A DNA stretch of 50,146 nucleotides from DASZZY01 sp036260395. Lineage in GTDB: Bacteria > Actinomycetota > UBA4738 > CALAEC01. The position numbers were made by a program, and so were the translations under genes. Position 1 is the stretch's first letter. Every line of letters begins with the position of its first letter. The notes below the pieces were generated by a model. It did no database searches. It saw only the letters and a list, made by a program, of their open reading frames with translations, and was not told where the DNA came from. Below, piece by piece: positions 15,930 to 25,413 of the stretch. Location of the stretch: assembly GCA_036260395.1 (NCBI GenBank), contig DASZZY010000011.1:1-50146 (forward strand), given 5' to 3'.

Positions 15930-18328
15930 GCTGCGGCGGATTCTACGAGAACGCCCCGCCCCGAGACCCGGAGCGTGACGTCTCCCTCGAGGTCGGTCCG
16001 GAGCACCGCCATCCCGGCCGAGCGGAGGCTGGCCAGCACCGAGGGGACCGGGTGGCCGTAGTCGTTGTCGCCGACGCTGACGACACCCATCGACGCCCGG
16101 GCGGCCTCGAAGAAGGCCGGGAGCGAGGTGTCCCCGCCGTGGTGCGGCACCTTGAGGACGTCCGCCGCCACCGCGTCGCCATCGTCCAGGAGGTCCTGCT
16201 GCGCGGCGACCTCGGCGTCCCCCGGGAACAGCACGGACCCGCCGCCGACCGCGATGCGCAGGACCAGCGAGTCGTCGTTCGGCCCCTCGGCGTGCGCGCA
16301 GCGGTCGGGGCCGAGGACGTCCACGACGAGGTCCCCCACGACGAATCGATCGCCGCCCCGCGGATGCCGGACCGTCACGCCCTCGTCGTCCAGCGCCGCC
16401 AGCAGCCGCCGGTAGGAGGGCGACTCCGCCGGGCAGCCGGGGTCGAGGAACACCGAGACCGGGAACCGGGCCAGGACCGCCGGGAACCCCTCGACGTGAT
16501 CGGCGTGGGCGTGGGAGGCCGCGGCCAGGTCGAGCCGGCGGACGCCCAGCCGGGCCAGGTCGAGGGCCACCTCGTCCTCCTCCGGTCCGGCGTCGATCAA
16601 CACGGTGGCGCCGCCGGGCGACCGGATCACGGCGGCGTCGCCCTGGCCCACGTCGAGGAACGTCACGGTGAGGCCGTGCCCCCCGATCGGTCCGGCCGAC
16701 GGCGCGAACCCCAGGGCGGCGACCGCGATCGCCACCGCGGCCAATCCCACCGGCCGCCGGCCCCGGCGCACGCGCCAGGCGCAGAGGGCGGCGAGCGCGG
16801 CCGCCGCGAGCGGCAGGGCCGGGGCCGTGCCGACCACCGCGGGGAGCGGGAACCGGGCCAGGCGGTCGGCCACCACGGCCAGGTACTCGAGGGGCAGCGT
16901 GGCCAGGTGGCCCAGCGGCCGGCCCGCCCCAGGCCAGGCCATCTGCGCCCCGGCCGCCGCCAGGCCGCCGAAGAGCGCCGGCGCAACCGCGGGCGCGGCC
17001 AGCAGGTTCGCCAGGACCGTCACCGTGGGGACCACGCCGAAGTGCAGCAGGAGCAGCGGGGACACGGCGATCTGGGCGCTGAGCGTGGCGGCGGCAGCCA
17101 GCGCCAGCGGCCTCGGGAGCCACCGGAGGCGCGCGGCCAGCGGTCCCGCCATCGCCGCGAGGCCCGCGGTGGCCGCCACCGACAGCTGGAACCCAAGCGA
17201 GGCGGCCAGCCCCGGGTCGGCGGCCAGGAGCACCAGGACGGCCGCGCCCAGCGCCCCGGCCGTGCTTCGCGGCCGCCCCGCCCACAGCGCCGCCAGCCCG
17301 AGGCCCGCCATGGCCCCCGCCCGGAGGACGGATGGCTCCCACCGGGTGACGAGGACGAAGAACGCCACGGCGACCGCACCGGCCACGAGGCGAAGCGGCC
17401 GCGGCAGCCGCAGCGCCGCGGCCAGCGACAGGACCGGCGCCAGGAACAGCGCGACGTTCGATCCGGAGACCGCCAAGAGGTGGCCGAGGCCGGTCGCCCG
17501 GAAGTCCTCCTCGACTTCCCGGTGCATCCGCTCCGTGTCCCCGATGCTGAGGCCCAGGAGCAGGGCGGCCTCCCGGCCGGGCAGGACGGCGAACGCGGCC
17601 CGGCGGAAGGCGGCCCGCGCCCCGTTCGCCGCGCGCATGGGCATGGAGCGAGGTGGTCCCAGGACCTCGACCCGGCTCACCGAGACGATCCCCACGAGCC
17701 CTCGGGAGGCCAGGTACCGCCCGAACCCCGCCTGGTCCCGGAGCGACTCGATCCGGCCCGACCCCGCCACCGGGACGCCGGCCTCCACCCGCGGCGCCGG
17801 GTACCCGCCGCTCAGCCACACGCGGAGCGAGGCCGCTCGGGCGCCGCCCTCGTCCGCCACCCGCTCGACCGTGGCCTCCAGGCCCCAGCCGAACTCGTAC
17901 CGCCGGAGGTCCCCGGCCGCCGTGGCCCGGAACTCGACATGCCGGCCGTCCAGCGCGCCGAGCGAGGGCGCGGTGGCGCGACGCACCATCTGCCATCCCC
18001 CGCCGAGCAGCAGGAACCCGCAGACCAGGGCCACGGCCCTCCATCGACGGGACGGGTCGGGAGGCCCGCGGGGGCCGGTCGGGAGGCCGGCCGCGGCGAG
18101 GATCCGCTCCCGCTCGCCGGCGGGCTCCACACGGCCCACCAGGCCGGCCGCAGCCAGGAGCAGGGAGGACGACGCTTCGCGTCGGGCCCCGGAAGCCAGC
18201 CGCACCACGAGCAGCGTCGCGCCCAGGAGCAGGGCCATCGCGCCCAGGCGGGGCGCGACGCGGTCGCCCGCCGCAAGCACCCCCAACCCGAACGCCGCGG
18301 CGGCGGCCGGAAGGGCCCACCCCGACAT
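15926..18328 (-). CDS. comEC: DNA internalization/competence protein ComEC/Rec2
   Basis: ComEC forms the inner-membrane channel for single-stranded DNA during natural transformation. The 800-residue protein has an N-terminal hydrophobic and DUF4131-like region, the ComEC competence core with the signature GLGHLLAVSGSNVALFLAP and many membrane segments, and a C-terminal metallo-beta-lactamase domain (FLDVGQGDA, LIDAGP, SHAHADHVEG, VPHHGG) that probably degrades one DNA strand. All expected parts are present. ATG 18328 overlaps the comEA stop by one base; GTG 18331, one codon upstream, is equally possible. Confidence 0.93.
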   Translation of the reverse strand: MSGWALPAAAAAFGLGVLAAGDRVAPRLGAMALLLGATLLVVRLASGARREASSSLLLAAAGLVGRVEPAGERERILAAAGLPTGPRGPPDPSRRWRAVALVCGFLLLGGGWQMVRRATAPSLGALDGRHVEFRATAAGDLRRYEFGWGLEATVERVADEGGARAASLRVWLSGGYPAPRVEAGVPVAGSGRIESLRDQAGFGRYLASRGLVGIVSVSRVEVLGPPRSMPMRAANGARAAFRRAAFAVLPGREAALLLGLSIGDTERMHREVEEDFRATGLGHLLAVSGSNVALFLAPVLSLAAALRLPRPLRLVAGAVAVAFFVLVTRWEPSVLRAGAMAGLGLAALWAGRPRSTAGALGAAVLVLLAADPGLAASLGFQLSVAATAGLAAMAGPLAARLRWLPRPLALAAAATLSAQIAVSPLLLLHFGVVPTVTVLANLLAAPAVAPALFGGLAAAGAQMAWPGAGRPLGHLATLPLEYLAVVADRLARFPLPAVVGTAPALPLAAAALAALCAWRVRRGRRPVGLAAVAIAVAALGFAPSAGPIGGHGLTVTFLDVGQGDAAVIRSPGGATVLIDAGPEEDEVALDLARLGVRRLDLAAASHAHADHVEGFPAVLARFPVSVFLDPGCPAESPSYRRLLAALDDEGVTVRHPRGGDRFVVGDLVVDVLGPDRCAHAEGPNDDSLVLRIAVGGGSVLFPGDAEVAAQQDLLDDGDAVAADVLKVPHHGGDTSLPAFFEAARASMGVVSVGDNDYGHPVPSVLASLRSAGMAVLRTDLEGDVTLRVSGRGVLVESAAA

Positions 18329-18942
18329 CACACCGTCACCAGGTCCCGGATCTCCTCGAGCGTCACGGGGCCGATGCCGCTGACGTCCTCCAGCTGGTCG
18401 ACCGACGTGAACGGCCCGTGCTCCTCCCGGTACGCGACGATGGCCTCGGCGAGCACGGGGCCGATGCCCGGGAGCTCCTCGAGCTCCGTGGCGGTCGCGG
18501 TGTTGACGTTGACGAGGCCGCCGGCCGCCGCGCCGGGAGCCGTGGGAACCGCGCCCGCCGCGCCGGACGTCCCCGCCTCCGCTCGCCGTGGCACGATCAC
18601 CTGCTGCCCGTCCGTCAGCACGGCGGCGAGGTTCAGCGCGCTCAGCTCGGCGCCCCGCTTCGGCCCCCCGGCCAGCTCGAGCGCGTCGATGACCCGGGAC
18701 CCCTCCGGCAGCTCGTAGACGCCCGGCTGGCGGACCCACCCCGCCACGTGGACGAACACCGAGGTCGCGCTCGCCGTGGGCGCCGGGAGCGGGCGCCGCT
18801 CCGCGCGGACCTCCACCGGCTGCGGAAGCGAGCGCACGTACCAGAGCCCCGCGCCGGCGAGCGCGCCGCCCGCGATGACCGCGACCAGCGCCATCTCCCG
18901 CCGGGTGAGCCCCGCGAGCCACTCTCGGAAGCCGCCGTCCAT
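18328..18942 (-). CDS. comEA: Competence protein ComEA, DNA receptor
   Basis: ComEA binds double-stranded DNA outside the membrane and passes it to ComEC. The 204-residue protein has one N-terminal membrane anchor (ALVAVIAGGALAGAGLWYV), a proline-rich stretch, an SLBB domain (FVHVAGWVRQPGVYELPEG) and a C-terminal helix-hairpin-helix pair (VNVNTATATELEELPGIGP, VDQLEDVSGIGPVTLEEI). It is followed directly by comEC. No other uptake genes (type IV pilus) are in the window, so competence is possible but not shown. Confidence 0.93.
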   Translation of the reverse strand: MDGGFREWLAGLTRREMALVAVIAGGALAGAGLWYVRSLPQPVEVRAERRPLPAPTASATSVFVHVAGWVRQPGVYELPEGSRVIDALELAGGPKRGAELSALNLAAVLTDGQQVIVPRRAEAGTSGAAGAVPTAPGAAAGGLVNVNTATATELEELPGIGPVLAEAIVAYREEHGPFTSVDQLEDVSGIGPVTLEEIRDLVTV

Positions 18943-19081
18943 CCCCCGTCGCGCGTTCGGCGTCCGCCGACATCACCGGGCGGGGGAGGCGGCCTCGGTT
19001 CGCCGGACGCGGCCGAAGGGTAGCGCCTCCCACTGACACGCTCCGCCGCGAGCGGACGGGGGCTATGCTCGGCCGCGAGCC

Positions 19082-20032
19082 ATGCCGGGCCTCCCACCCT
19101 CGGTCGGTCGAGCGGCCGGCGCCGCGCTGGCGGCCGCGGCGCTGTGGGGCGGCATGTACGTGGTGAGCAAGGACACGTTCTCCGAGATCCCGCCGATCTC
19201 CCTGGGGGCCCTCCGCCTGCTGCTGGCCGGTTCGGCGCTGGCGATCGTCCTGCGCGCCCGGGGGAAGCTGGCCCGCCCGCGGGGCGGCGCGATGCCGCTG
19301 GCGGCGATCGCCCTGGCGGCGACGATGGTGACGCAGTTCGTCGGCACCGAGCTGGCCACGGCCTCCGGCGGGGCGCTCCTGACCACGACCACCCCGCTGT
19401 TCCTGGTTCCGCTGGGATGGCTCGCGCTGCGGGAGCGCCCAACCCGCGCGACCGTGGCCGGCATCGGCGCCGGGATGGCGGGTGTCGTCCTCGCGGTCGG
19501 GGGCGGCATCGGCGCCCGGAACCCCTGGGGCCCGGCGCTCCTCCTGCTCTCGGCCGCCGGATGGGCCGGATACACCGTGGTCGCCGCGCCCGTCTCGCGC
19601 CGCGAGGGCCCGCTGGTGGCCGTGACGTGGAGCACGCTCCTGGCGCTTCCGATGGTCTCCGCCCTGGCGCTGACCGAGGCCGACCGGTGGCGAGCCGCCC
19701 CGTTCACCGACCCGGCGACCCTCTTGGCGGTCGCCTACCTGGGGCTGGCCGCCAGCGCCGGAGCGTGGTACCTGTGGAACCGCGGGGTCGCCGGGCTCCC
19801 GGCGGCCGCCGCGGGGGCGTGCTTCTTCGTCCAGCCGCTGGTCGGCGGGGTGCTGGCGTGGGCACTGCTCGGCGAACGGCTCACTCCGGCCTTCGCCCTC
19901 GGCGGCGCCCTCATCCTGGTCGGGGTCGTCCTGGCCATCGGCACCCCCGGGCGGCCGGTCGCTGAGCGACGCACCCTCTCGGCAGCGCCGGCGGCTCGAC
20001 CGGAGGCCTCGATCGGAAGGGAGCGCTCGTGA
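19082..20032 (+). CDS. EamA/DMT-family transporter
   Basis: This 316-residue membrane protein has about ten membrane segments arranged as two EamA repeats (first starting LAAAALWGGMYVVSKDTF, second GWAGYTVVAAPVSRREG), as in drug/metabolite exporters of the RhaT/YdcZ type. Conserved glycines and the short loops fit the family; the substrate cannot be read from sequence. ATG 19082 is preceded by GCGAG and by TATGCT about 12 nt upstream. The gene overlaps the following O-methyltransferase as GTGA, so the pair is one operon divergent from comEA across 139 bp. Confidence 0.85.
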   Translation: MPGLPPSVGRAAGAALAAAALWGGMYVVSKDTFSEIPPISLGALRLLLAGSALAIVLRARGKLARPRGGAMPLAAIALAATMVTQFVGTELATASGGALLTTTTPLFLVPLGWLALRERPTRATVAGIGAGMAGVVLAVGGGIGARNPWGPALLLLSAAGWAGYTVVAAPVSRREGPLVAVTWSTLLALPMVSALALTEADRWRAAPFTDPATLLAVAYLGLAASAGAWYLWNRGVAGLPAAAAGACFFVQPLVGGVLAWALLGERLTPAFALGGALILVGVVLAIGTPGRPVAERRTLSAAPAARPEASIGRERS

Positions 20033-20679
20033 CGTTCGACATCGTTGACCGGCGGATCGAGGGGTACCTGAAGGGCCTCCTGGGCGGGGACCACCCCGTG
20101 GCGGACGAGATGGAGGCCCTGGCCAAGGACCGCGAGTTCCCGATCGTCGGACGGACGGTCGGCGTGACGCTCGAGGTGCTGGCCCGGTCGATCGGTGCCC
20201 GGCGGGTCCTCGAGATGGGCTCCGGGTACGGCTACTCCGCGTACTGGTTCGCCCGCGCCGTCGGCGACGGCGGCGAGGTGCACATGACCGAGGGCGACCC
20301 GCAGAACCAGCGGCACGCCATGGACTTCCTGGGCCGCGCCGGGCTCGTGGAGCGCGTCCACTCGCACGTCGGCAACGCGCTGGACATCATCGACGACCTC
20401 CCCGGGGAGTTCGACGTCGTGTTCTGCGACATCGACAAGGGCGACTACCCGGCGGCGTGGGCCAGGGCCCGCGACCGGATCCGGGTCGGTGGCCTGTACC
20501 TCTGCGACAACGTGCTGTGGGGCGGGCGGGTCGCCGAGGAGGACGTGACCGACGACGTCCGCCCCGGGTGGACCGACGCCGTGAAGGAGCACAACGCCGC
20601 CATCGCGGGCGACGACCGATACCGGGCCACGATCGTGCCGACCCGCGATGGGGTCATGGTCGCCCTGCGCGTCGGCTAA
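20029..20679 (+). CDS. SAM-dependent O-methyltransferase (class I, CCoAOMT-like)
   Basis: The 216-residue cytoplasmic methyltransferase has the SAM-binding motif LEMGSGYGYSAYWFA (residues about 62-76), an acidic residue after the next strand (HMTEGD), and VVFCDIDKGDY followed by LCDNVLWGG. This is the pattern of the Mg2+-dependent catechol/caffeoyl-CoA O-methyltransferase family. The GTG start is embedded in the stop of the preceding transporter gene (GTGA). Its stop abuts the stop of the convergent zinc-ribbon gene with no spacer. Coupling with an exporter suggests methylation of a small exported or toxic phenolic compound, but that is inference. Confidence 0.85.
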   Translation: MTFDIVDRRIEGYLKGLLGGDHPVADEMEALAKDREFPIVGRTVGVTLEVLARSIGARRVLEMGSGYGYSAYWFARAVGDGGEVHMTEGDPQNQRHAMDFLGRAGLVERVHSHVGNALDIIDDLPGEFDVVFCDIDKGDYPAAWARARDRIRVGGLYLCDNVLWGGRVAEEDVTDDVRPGWTDAVKEHNAAIAGDDRYRATIVPTRDGVMVALRVG

Positions 20680-21627
20680 CTAGTCCTGAGCGCAGGGCGG
20701 TCGCCCCTCGACGTAGGGCGTGGTGTCGAGGACGCGGACCAGCTCGAGCCGTTCGAGCGGGAACCGGTGACCCTGAAGGACGACCACGCCGGTCGGCACG
20801 CGCCCGACCGCCGCCCACCAGTCGCCCCGTCGCGCGAGGTCGAACGGAAGGGCCTTCCCTTCGACCCGGAGCGTGGTGCGCTCCCACCGCCCGCCCCCTG
20901 CGGAAGGGTCGGATGCTGCGCCACGGTCACCCTCCAGCTCATCGGCCGCGATCCCGCGGACCAGCGCCAGCGCGTCGTCCGGGAGCGCGTTCCAGGTCTC
21001 GACCGCCAGCGTCCCCCGCTGGCCTTCCGACCCGTGCACCAGCGTGATCCGGTTCACCCGACCCATGGTCGCCCCCCATCCCCCGGCCGAACGCGGTCCT
21101 TCCCAGGACGGCGGCAGGCCGTACAGCGGGAACGGCGGCCGCTGGAACGTCCGGCGGAGGTCGGCCTCCCGCCGCCAGCCGCGCCGGGGGGAGAGGGCCT
21201 CGAGGAGATGGACGCCGATGCCGCCTGGACCCCTCCACGTCCAGCGCCACAAGGCTGGCACCGAGAACGCCAGCCAGGTGGCCGTGACAGCCACGGGCGG
21301 AAAGGCCCACCAGGGCCAGCCGACGGTCGCATCGAGCACGACACCGGCGACGACGCCGAGCGACGCGGCGGCGATGTGAACCCACGGCGCCAGCTTGATC
21401 GGCCAGGCGAAGCGGAGGTGGCGGATGACTCCGGGCCTGCCGCGGACGGTTACGAGCGGCGTGCCCACCGCTTCGCCGCAGCGGCGGCAGCGCATCTCTC
21501 GCCGCGGCGCCCGCCACCCCGTCCGGAACCATTCCGCGAGCCGGTCGGTGGTCGCGCGCTCGTGGACCTCCCAGTCGTCGGCGCCACAGTTGGGACAGGA
21601 GCGCCGCTCGGCGGAACGGCCGTCCAC
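20680..21627 (-). CDS. Zinc-ribbon membrane protein of unknown function
   Basis: I do not recognise this 315-residue protein as a named family. It has an N-terminal zinc ribbon (CPNCGADD, then CRRCGEAVG about 38 residues later), two hydrophobic segments near residues 80-125 (WVHIAAASLGVVAGVVLD; WWAFPPVAVTATWLAFSV), and a soluble C-terminal part of about 180 residues rich in Arg/Trp/Pro. The GTG start at 21627 has TACGCT ending 7 nt upstream and no ribosome site, suggesting a leaderless message. It sits between leuS (same strand, upstream) and the convergent methyltransferase. Confidence 0.65.
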   Translation of the reverse strand: MDGRSAERRSCPNCGADDWEVHERATTDRLAEWFRTGWRAPRREMRCRRCGEAVGTPLVTVRGRPGVIRHLRFAWPIKLAPWVHIAAASLGVVAGVVLDATVGWPWWAFPPVAVTATWLAFSVPALWRWTWRGPGGIGVHLLEALSPRRGWRREADLRRTFQRPPFPLYGLPPSWEGPRSAGGWGATMGRVNRITLVHGSEGQRGTLAVETWNALPDDALALVRGIAADELEGDRGAASDPSAGGGRWERTTLRVEGKALPFDLARRGDWWAAVGRVPTGVVVLQGHRFPLERLELVRVLDTTPYVEGRPPCAQD

Positions 21628-21634
21628 GTGATGG

Positions 21635-21640
21635 AGCGTA
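21635..21640 (-). promoter_or_regulatory. Leaderless -10 box of the zinc-ribbon protein gene
   Basis: TACGCT on the minus strand is followed by 7 nt (CCATCAC) and the GTG at 21627. It lies in the 31-bp gap after leuS. Confidence 0.45.
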
Positions 21641-21658
21641 CTCCGGGCGGTGGAGGCC

Positions 21659-24091
21659 TCAGCCCCGGGTGACGAGGTTCACCAGGCGCGGCGGCCGGAC
21701 GATCACCCGGGCCACCTCGCGGTCGCCGATGGCCCGGCGGGCCCGCTCGGAGTCCCGGGCCAGCCGCTCGGCCTCCTCCTGCGTCACGTCGGGGCTGACC
21801 TCGATCGTGTCCCGTACCTTCCCGTCCACCTGGACGACGAGCGTGGCGGCCTCCTGGCGCGCCAGCTCCTCGTCGAAGGCCGGCCACCCCAGGCGGTGGA
21901 CGCTGCCGTCCCCGCCGAGGACCTCGCGCCACAGCTCCTCGGCGACGAACGGAGTCATCGGCGCGGCCATGAGCACGAGCGCGGTGACCGCCTCGCGGGC
22001 CGGCTCCCCGCGGTCGAGCGCCGCCCGGATCTCGTTGGTGAGCTCCATCAGCCGGGCCACGGCCACGTTGAACCGGAACCCCTCGTAGAGCGCCGTCACC
22101 TGCTCGATCGTCCGGTGGGTCGTCCGGCGCAGGGCCTCGGGGTCCGCGCCGTCGCGGGCCGCGGCGTCGTGGGCCGCCCGCCAGACGCGCCCGAGCCAGT
22201 CGTGGACCCCCTCCGGGGACACCGTGGCCCAATCGATGTCGTCCTCGGGCTTGTTGGCGAACATCATCGTGGCCCGGATCGTGTCGGCCCCCCACCGGTC
22301 GACGAGCGGCATGGGCTCCACGAGGTTCCCCTTCGACTTGCTCATCTTGGCCCCGCGCATGATCACCATGCCCTGGTTGAGCAGGTTGGTGAACGGCTCG
22401 CGGAACGGGACCAGCCCCAGGTCGTGCAGGGCCTTGGTGAAGAACCGGGCGTACATGAGGTGCAGGATGGCGTGCTCGATCCCGCCGGTGTACTGGTCGG
22501 CGGGCATCCACCGGGCCACCTCCGCGGTCTCGAACGGCCCGTCCTCCTTCCGCGGCGAGCAGTACCGCAGGAAGTACCAGGACGAGTCGACGAACGTGTC
22601 CATCGTGTCGGTGTCGCGGCGCGCCGGCCCCGAGCATCGGGGGCAGGCCACGTTCACGAACCCGTCATGCTTGGCCAGCGGGCTCTCGCCGGTCGGGGAG
22701 AAGTCGACGTCGTCCGGGAGCTCCACGGGGAGCCGGTCGTCCGGCACCGGCACCTCACCGCACCGCTCGCAGTGGACGATCGGGATCGGCGCCCCCCAGT
22801 ACCGCTGCCGGGAGATCAGCCAGTCGCGGAGGCGGTAGGAGACCGCGGGCCGGCCCTTGCCCTCCGACGCCAGCCACTCGGTCACCCGGGGGATCCCCCC
22901 GGGCGACGGCGTGCCGTCGAAGGGCCCGGACGCGACCATCACGCCCTCGTGGTCGTACGCCTCGGTCATCGTCTCCGCGTCGCGCTCCTCGCCGTCGGGC
23001 TGGATCACCACGCGGACCGGGAGCCCGTGCTGGCGGGCGAACTCGAAGTCGCGCTGGTCGTGGCCGGGGACGCCCATCACGGCGCCGGTCCCGTACTCCA
23101 TCAGCACGTAGGGCGCCACGAAGCACGGCACCTTCTCGCCGTTCACCGGGTTGATCGCGTGGACGCCGAGCGGGATGCCCTCGCGGCTCTGGGCCTGCTC
23201 GCGGCTGGTCAGCGGGGTGGCCTGGAGCCGGTCCAGCAGGTCGCGTACCTCGGCCGGGACCCCGCCGATGTCCGCCAGCGCGGGCACGCTGGGGTGCTCG
23301 GGAGCGAACACGAAGAACGTCACGCCCCACAGCGTGTCGGGCCGCGTCGTGAAGACCGTGATCCGCTCGCCGGTCTCGGCGATCTCGAACTCGACCTCGG
23401 CGCCCTCGGAGCGGCCGATCCAGTTGCGCTGCATCGTCAGGACCCGCTCCGACCACCCCTCGAGCTCCTCCATGTCGTCGAGCAGCGCCTGCGCGTACTC
23501 GGTGATCCGGAAGAACCACTGGGTGAGGTCCTTGCGCACCACCGGCGTCCCGCACCGCTCGCACGCGCCGGCCACGACCTGCTCGTTGGCCAGCACCGTC
23601 TGGTCCTTGGGGCACCAGTTCGCCGGTGCCAGCTTCCGGTAGGCCAGGCCGCGCTCGTAGAGCCGGAGGAACAGCCACTGCGTCCACCGGTAGTACTCCG
23701 GATCGCAGGTGTTGAACTGCCGTGACCAGTCGAACGACACGCCGTACCGCTTGAACGAGGCCCGCTGGAGGTCGATGTTCCGGTACGTCCACTCCTTCGG
23801 GTGGGTTCCCCGCTTGATGGCGGCGTTCTCCGCCGGCAGCCCGAAGGCGTCCCAGCCGATCGGGTGCAGCACGTTGTGCCCGCGCATCCACGCGAAGCGG
23901 GCGATGGCGTCGCCGAACGCGAACACCTCGGCGTGGCCCATGTGCAGGTCGCCCGAGGGGTACGGGAACATGTCAAGCGCGTAGAACTTCGGGCGCGGGT
24001 CGTCGGGGCCGCCGGCCTCGTAGAGCCGCTCGCGCTCCCAGGCCTCGACCCAGCGCGGCTCGATCTGCTGTGGGTCGTAGGGACGTGTCAT
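21659..24091 (-). CDS. leuS: Leucyl-tRNA synthetase
   Basis: LeuS charges tRNA-Leu. The 810-residue class I enzyme has the HIGH-equivalent HMGH (residues 50-53, in PYPSGDLHMGH), the zinc-like insertion (NWCPKDQTVLANEQ, CERCGTPVV), a complete CP1 editing domain (TRPDTLWGVTFF; MEYGTGAVMGVPGHDQRD) and KMSKS at 582-586. The open frame extends upstream to 24472, but ATG 24091 matches the family N-terminus (MTRPYDPQQIEPRWVEAWE), and the extension would overlap the divergent gene. TACCCT about 12 nt before the ATG is a possible -10 giving a very short leader. Confidence 0.97.
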   Translation of the reverse strand: MTRPYDPQQIEPRWVEAWERERLYEAGGPDDPRPKFYALDMFPYPSGDLHMGHAEVFAFGDAIARFAWMRGHNVLHPIGWDAFGLPAENAAIKRGTHPKEWTYRNIDLQRASFKRYGVSFDWSRQFNTCDPEYYRWTQWLFLRLYERGLAYRKLAPANWCPKDQTVLANEQVVAGACERCGTPVVRKDLTQWFFRITEYAQALLDDMEELEGWSERVLTMQRNWIGRSEGAEVEFEIAETGERITVFTTRPDTLWGVTFFVFAPEHPSVPALADIGGVPAEVRDLLDRLQATPLTSREQAQSREGIPLGVHAINPVNGEKVPCFVAPYVLMEYGTGAVMGVPGHDQRDFEFARQHGLPVRVVIQPDGEERDAETMTEAYDHEGVMVASGPFDGTPSPGGIPRVTEWLASEGKGRPAVSYRLRDWLISRQRYWGAPIPIVHCERCGEVPVPDDRLPVELPDDVDFSPTGESPLAKHDGFVNVACPRCSGPARRDTDTMDTFVDSSWYFLRYCSPRKEDGPFETAEVARWMPADQYTGGIEHAILHLMYARFFTKALHDLGLVPFREPFTNLLNQGMVIMRGAKMSKSKGNLVEPMPLVDRWGADTIRATMMFANKPEDDIDWATVSPEGVHDWLGRVWRAAHDAAARDGADPEALRRTTHRTIEQVTALYEGFRFNVAVARLMELTNEIRAALDRGEPAREAVTALVLMAAPMTPFVAEELWREVLGGDGSVHRLGWPAFDEELARQEAATLVVQVDGKVRDTIEVSPDVTQEEAERLARDSERARRAIGDREVARVIVRPPRLVNLVTRG

Positions 24092-24203
24092 CGGTGTTCG
24101 GGCAGGGTACCAGGGACGATGCGGCCCGTGAGCGGCATGATTGCCGCCGGTGCCGGCCGCCCGATATCGTACGGGGGTTCCCGGCGCCGGACCGAAGGAC
24201 CAC

Positions 24204-25406
24204 ATGGGGAAGGACTCCGAGGGCCAGCTCGAACGTCTCGCCGCGCCCGGCAACGGCTCCCAGGCCGACGCCGAGGCGCGCGATCCGTCGACCGCTCCCG
24301 TGGCGCCGGGCCCGGGGATCCACGTCGAGGAGCGGCGAGGGCCCTGGGGCGTGGCCACCCGGGTGCTGGCGTTCGCCGCGGCGCTGTTCCTGTTCGTCCT
24401 GTCGATCCAGCTGATGAAGCGCGGGGCGGCGGCCATCGCCCCCCGGATCCAGGCGTCGGGGTTCTTCGACAACGGCGTCTCGACGCTGGGGGTGGGCTGG
24501 CTGGCGGCCTACCTGGTCCTGTCCGGCTCACCCGTGGCCGTGATGGGGCTCTCGCTGCGGGCCGCGGACGGGATCACCGAGCTCCAGACGTTCACGATGA
24601 TCTCGGGGTCGCGCCTGGGGGCCTCCTTCATCGTGCTGCTGGTCGGCTTCCTCTACGCGATCCGGGACAAGAACCGCCGGGAGGCGCTGGGGATGGGCGT
24701 CCTGGCGCTGTCGATCTCGACGTTGATCTATCTCCCGGCGATGCTCCTGGGCTACGGGATCCTCAAAGCCGGGTTCCTGGGCGGGGTGTCGCTCACGGCA
24801 TCGGCGGAGGTCCAGGGGCTCATCGACGCCGGCTGGGGCTGGCTGGTCAACCTGGCCACGACCTCCCTCCCCAACCCGCTGCTGTTCCCGGCCGGGCTGG
24901 GGGTGATCCTGGTCTCGTTCAAGCTGCTCGACCAGGTCCTCCCGGCGATCGACGGCGAAAAGCACGCCGACAGCAAGGGGCACTGGCTGAAGAAGCCGTG
25001 GCCCATGTTCTTCCTGGGGTGCCTGGCCGCCCTGCTCACGCTGTCGGTCTCGGTGGCCATCACCGTGCTCGTCCCCCTCGCCGCTCGCGGCTACGTGGAT
25101 CGGAAGGAGGCGATCCCGTACATCGCCGGCGCCAACATCACCACGCTGGCGGACACGCTGCTGGCCGCCATGCTGCTGCCGGACGGGGACAGCAGCGTGG
25201 AGGTCGTCCTGGCCCTGCTGATCGCCGTGACGGTGGTGACCGTGCTGCTGCTCGCCGTGGCCTACCGGCCGCTCCAGCGCGGCATCATGGCCCTCGACGA
25301 ATGGGTGGTCGGCACCAGCCTGCGCCTGTGGCTGTTCATCACCGTGCTGTTCCTGGTGCCGGTGGCCCTCCTGGTGATCGGCGGGGTGATCGGGCCGGTC
25401 GGCTGA
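24204..25406 (+). CDS. Na/Pi-cotransporter II-like membrane protein
   Basis: This 400-residue protein has a hydrophilic N-terminal tail of about 50 residues and then roughly eight to nine membrane segments. The pair of re-entrant-type motifs, LVLSGSPVAVMGLSLRA near residue 105 and YIAGANITTLADTLLAA near residue 305, fits the two inverted repeats of the NptA/PNaS family (in which GANIGTT is typical). The usual QSSSAT-type motif is altered, so the ion and substrate are uncertain, and no PhoU domain is attached. ATG 24204 follows GAAGGA at good spacing; the frame is open 63 bp further upstream without such a site. It is divergent from leuS. Confidence 0.7.
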   Translation: MGKDSEGQLERLAAPGNGSQADAEARDPSTAPVAPGPGIHVEERRGPWGVATRVLAFAAALFLFVLSIQLMKRGAAAIAPRIQASGFFDNGVSTLGVGWLAAYLVLSGSPVAVMGLSLRAADGITELQTFTMISGSRLGASFIVLLVGFLYAIRDKNRREALGMGVLALSISTLIYLPAMLLGYGILKAGFLGGVSLTASAEVQGLIDAGWGWLVNLATTSLPNPLLFPAGLGVILVSFKLLDQVLPAIDGEKHADSKGHWLKKPWPMFFLGCLAALLTLSVSVAITVLVPLAARGYVDRKEAIPYIAGANITTLADTLLAAMLLPDGDSSVEVVLALLIAVTVVTVLLLAVAYRPLQRGIMALDEWVVGTSLRLWLFITVLFLVPVALLVIGGVIGPVG

Positions 25407-25413
25407 CCGGGCC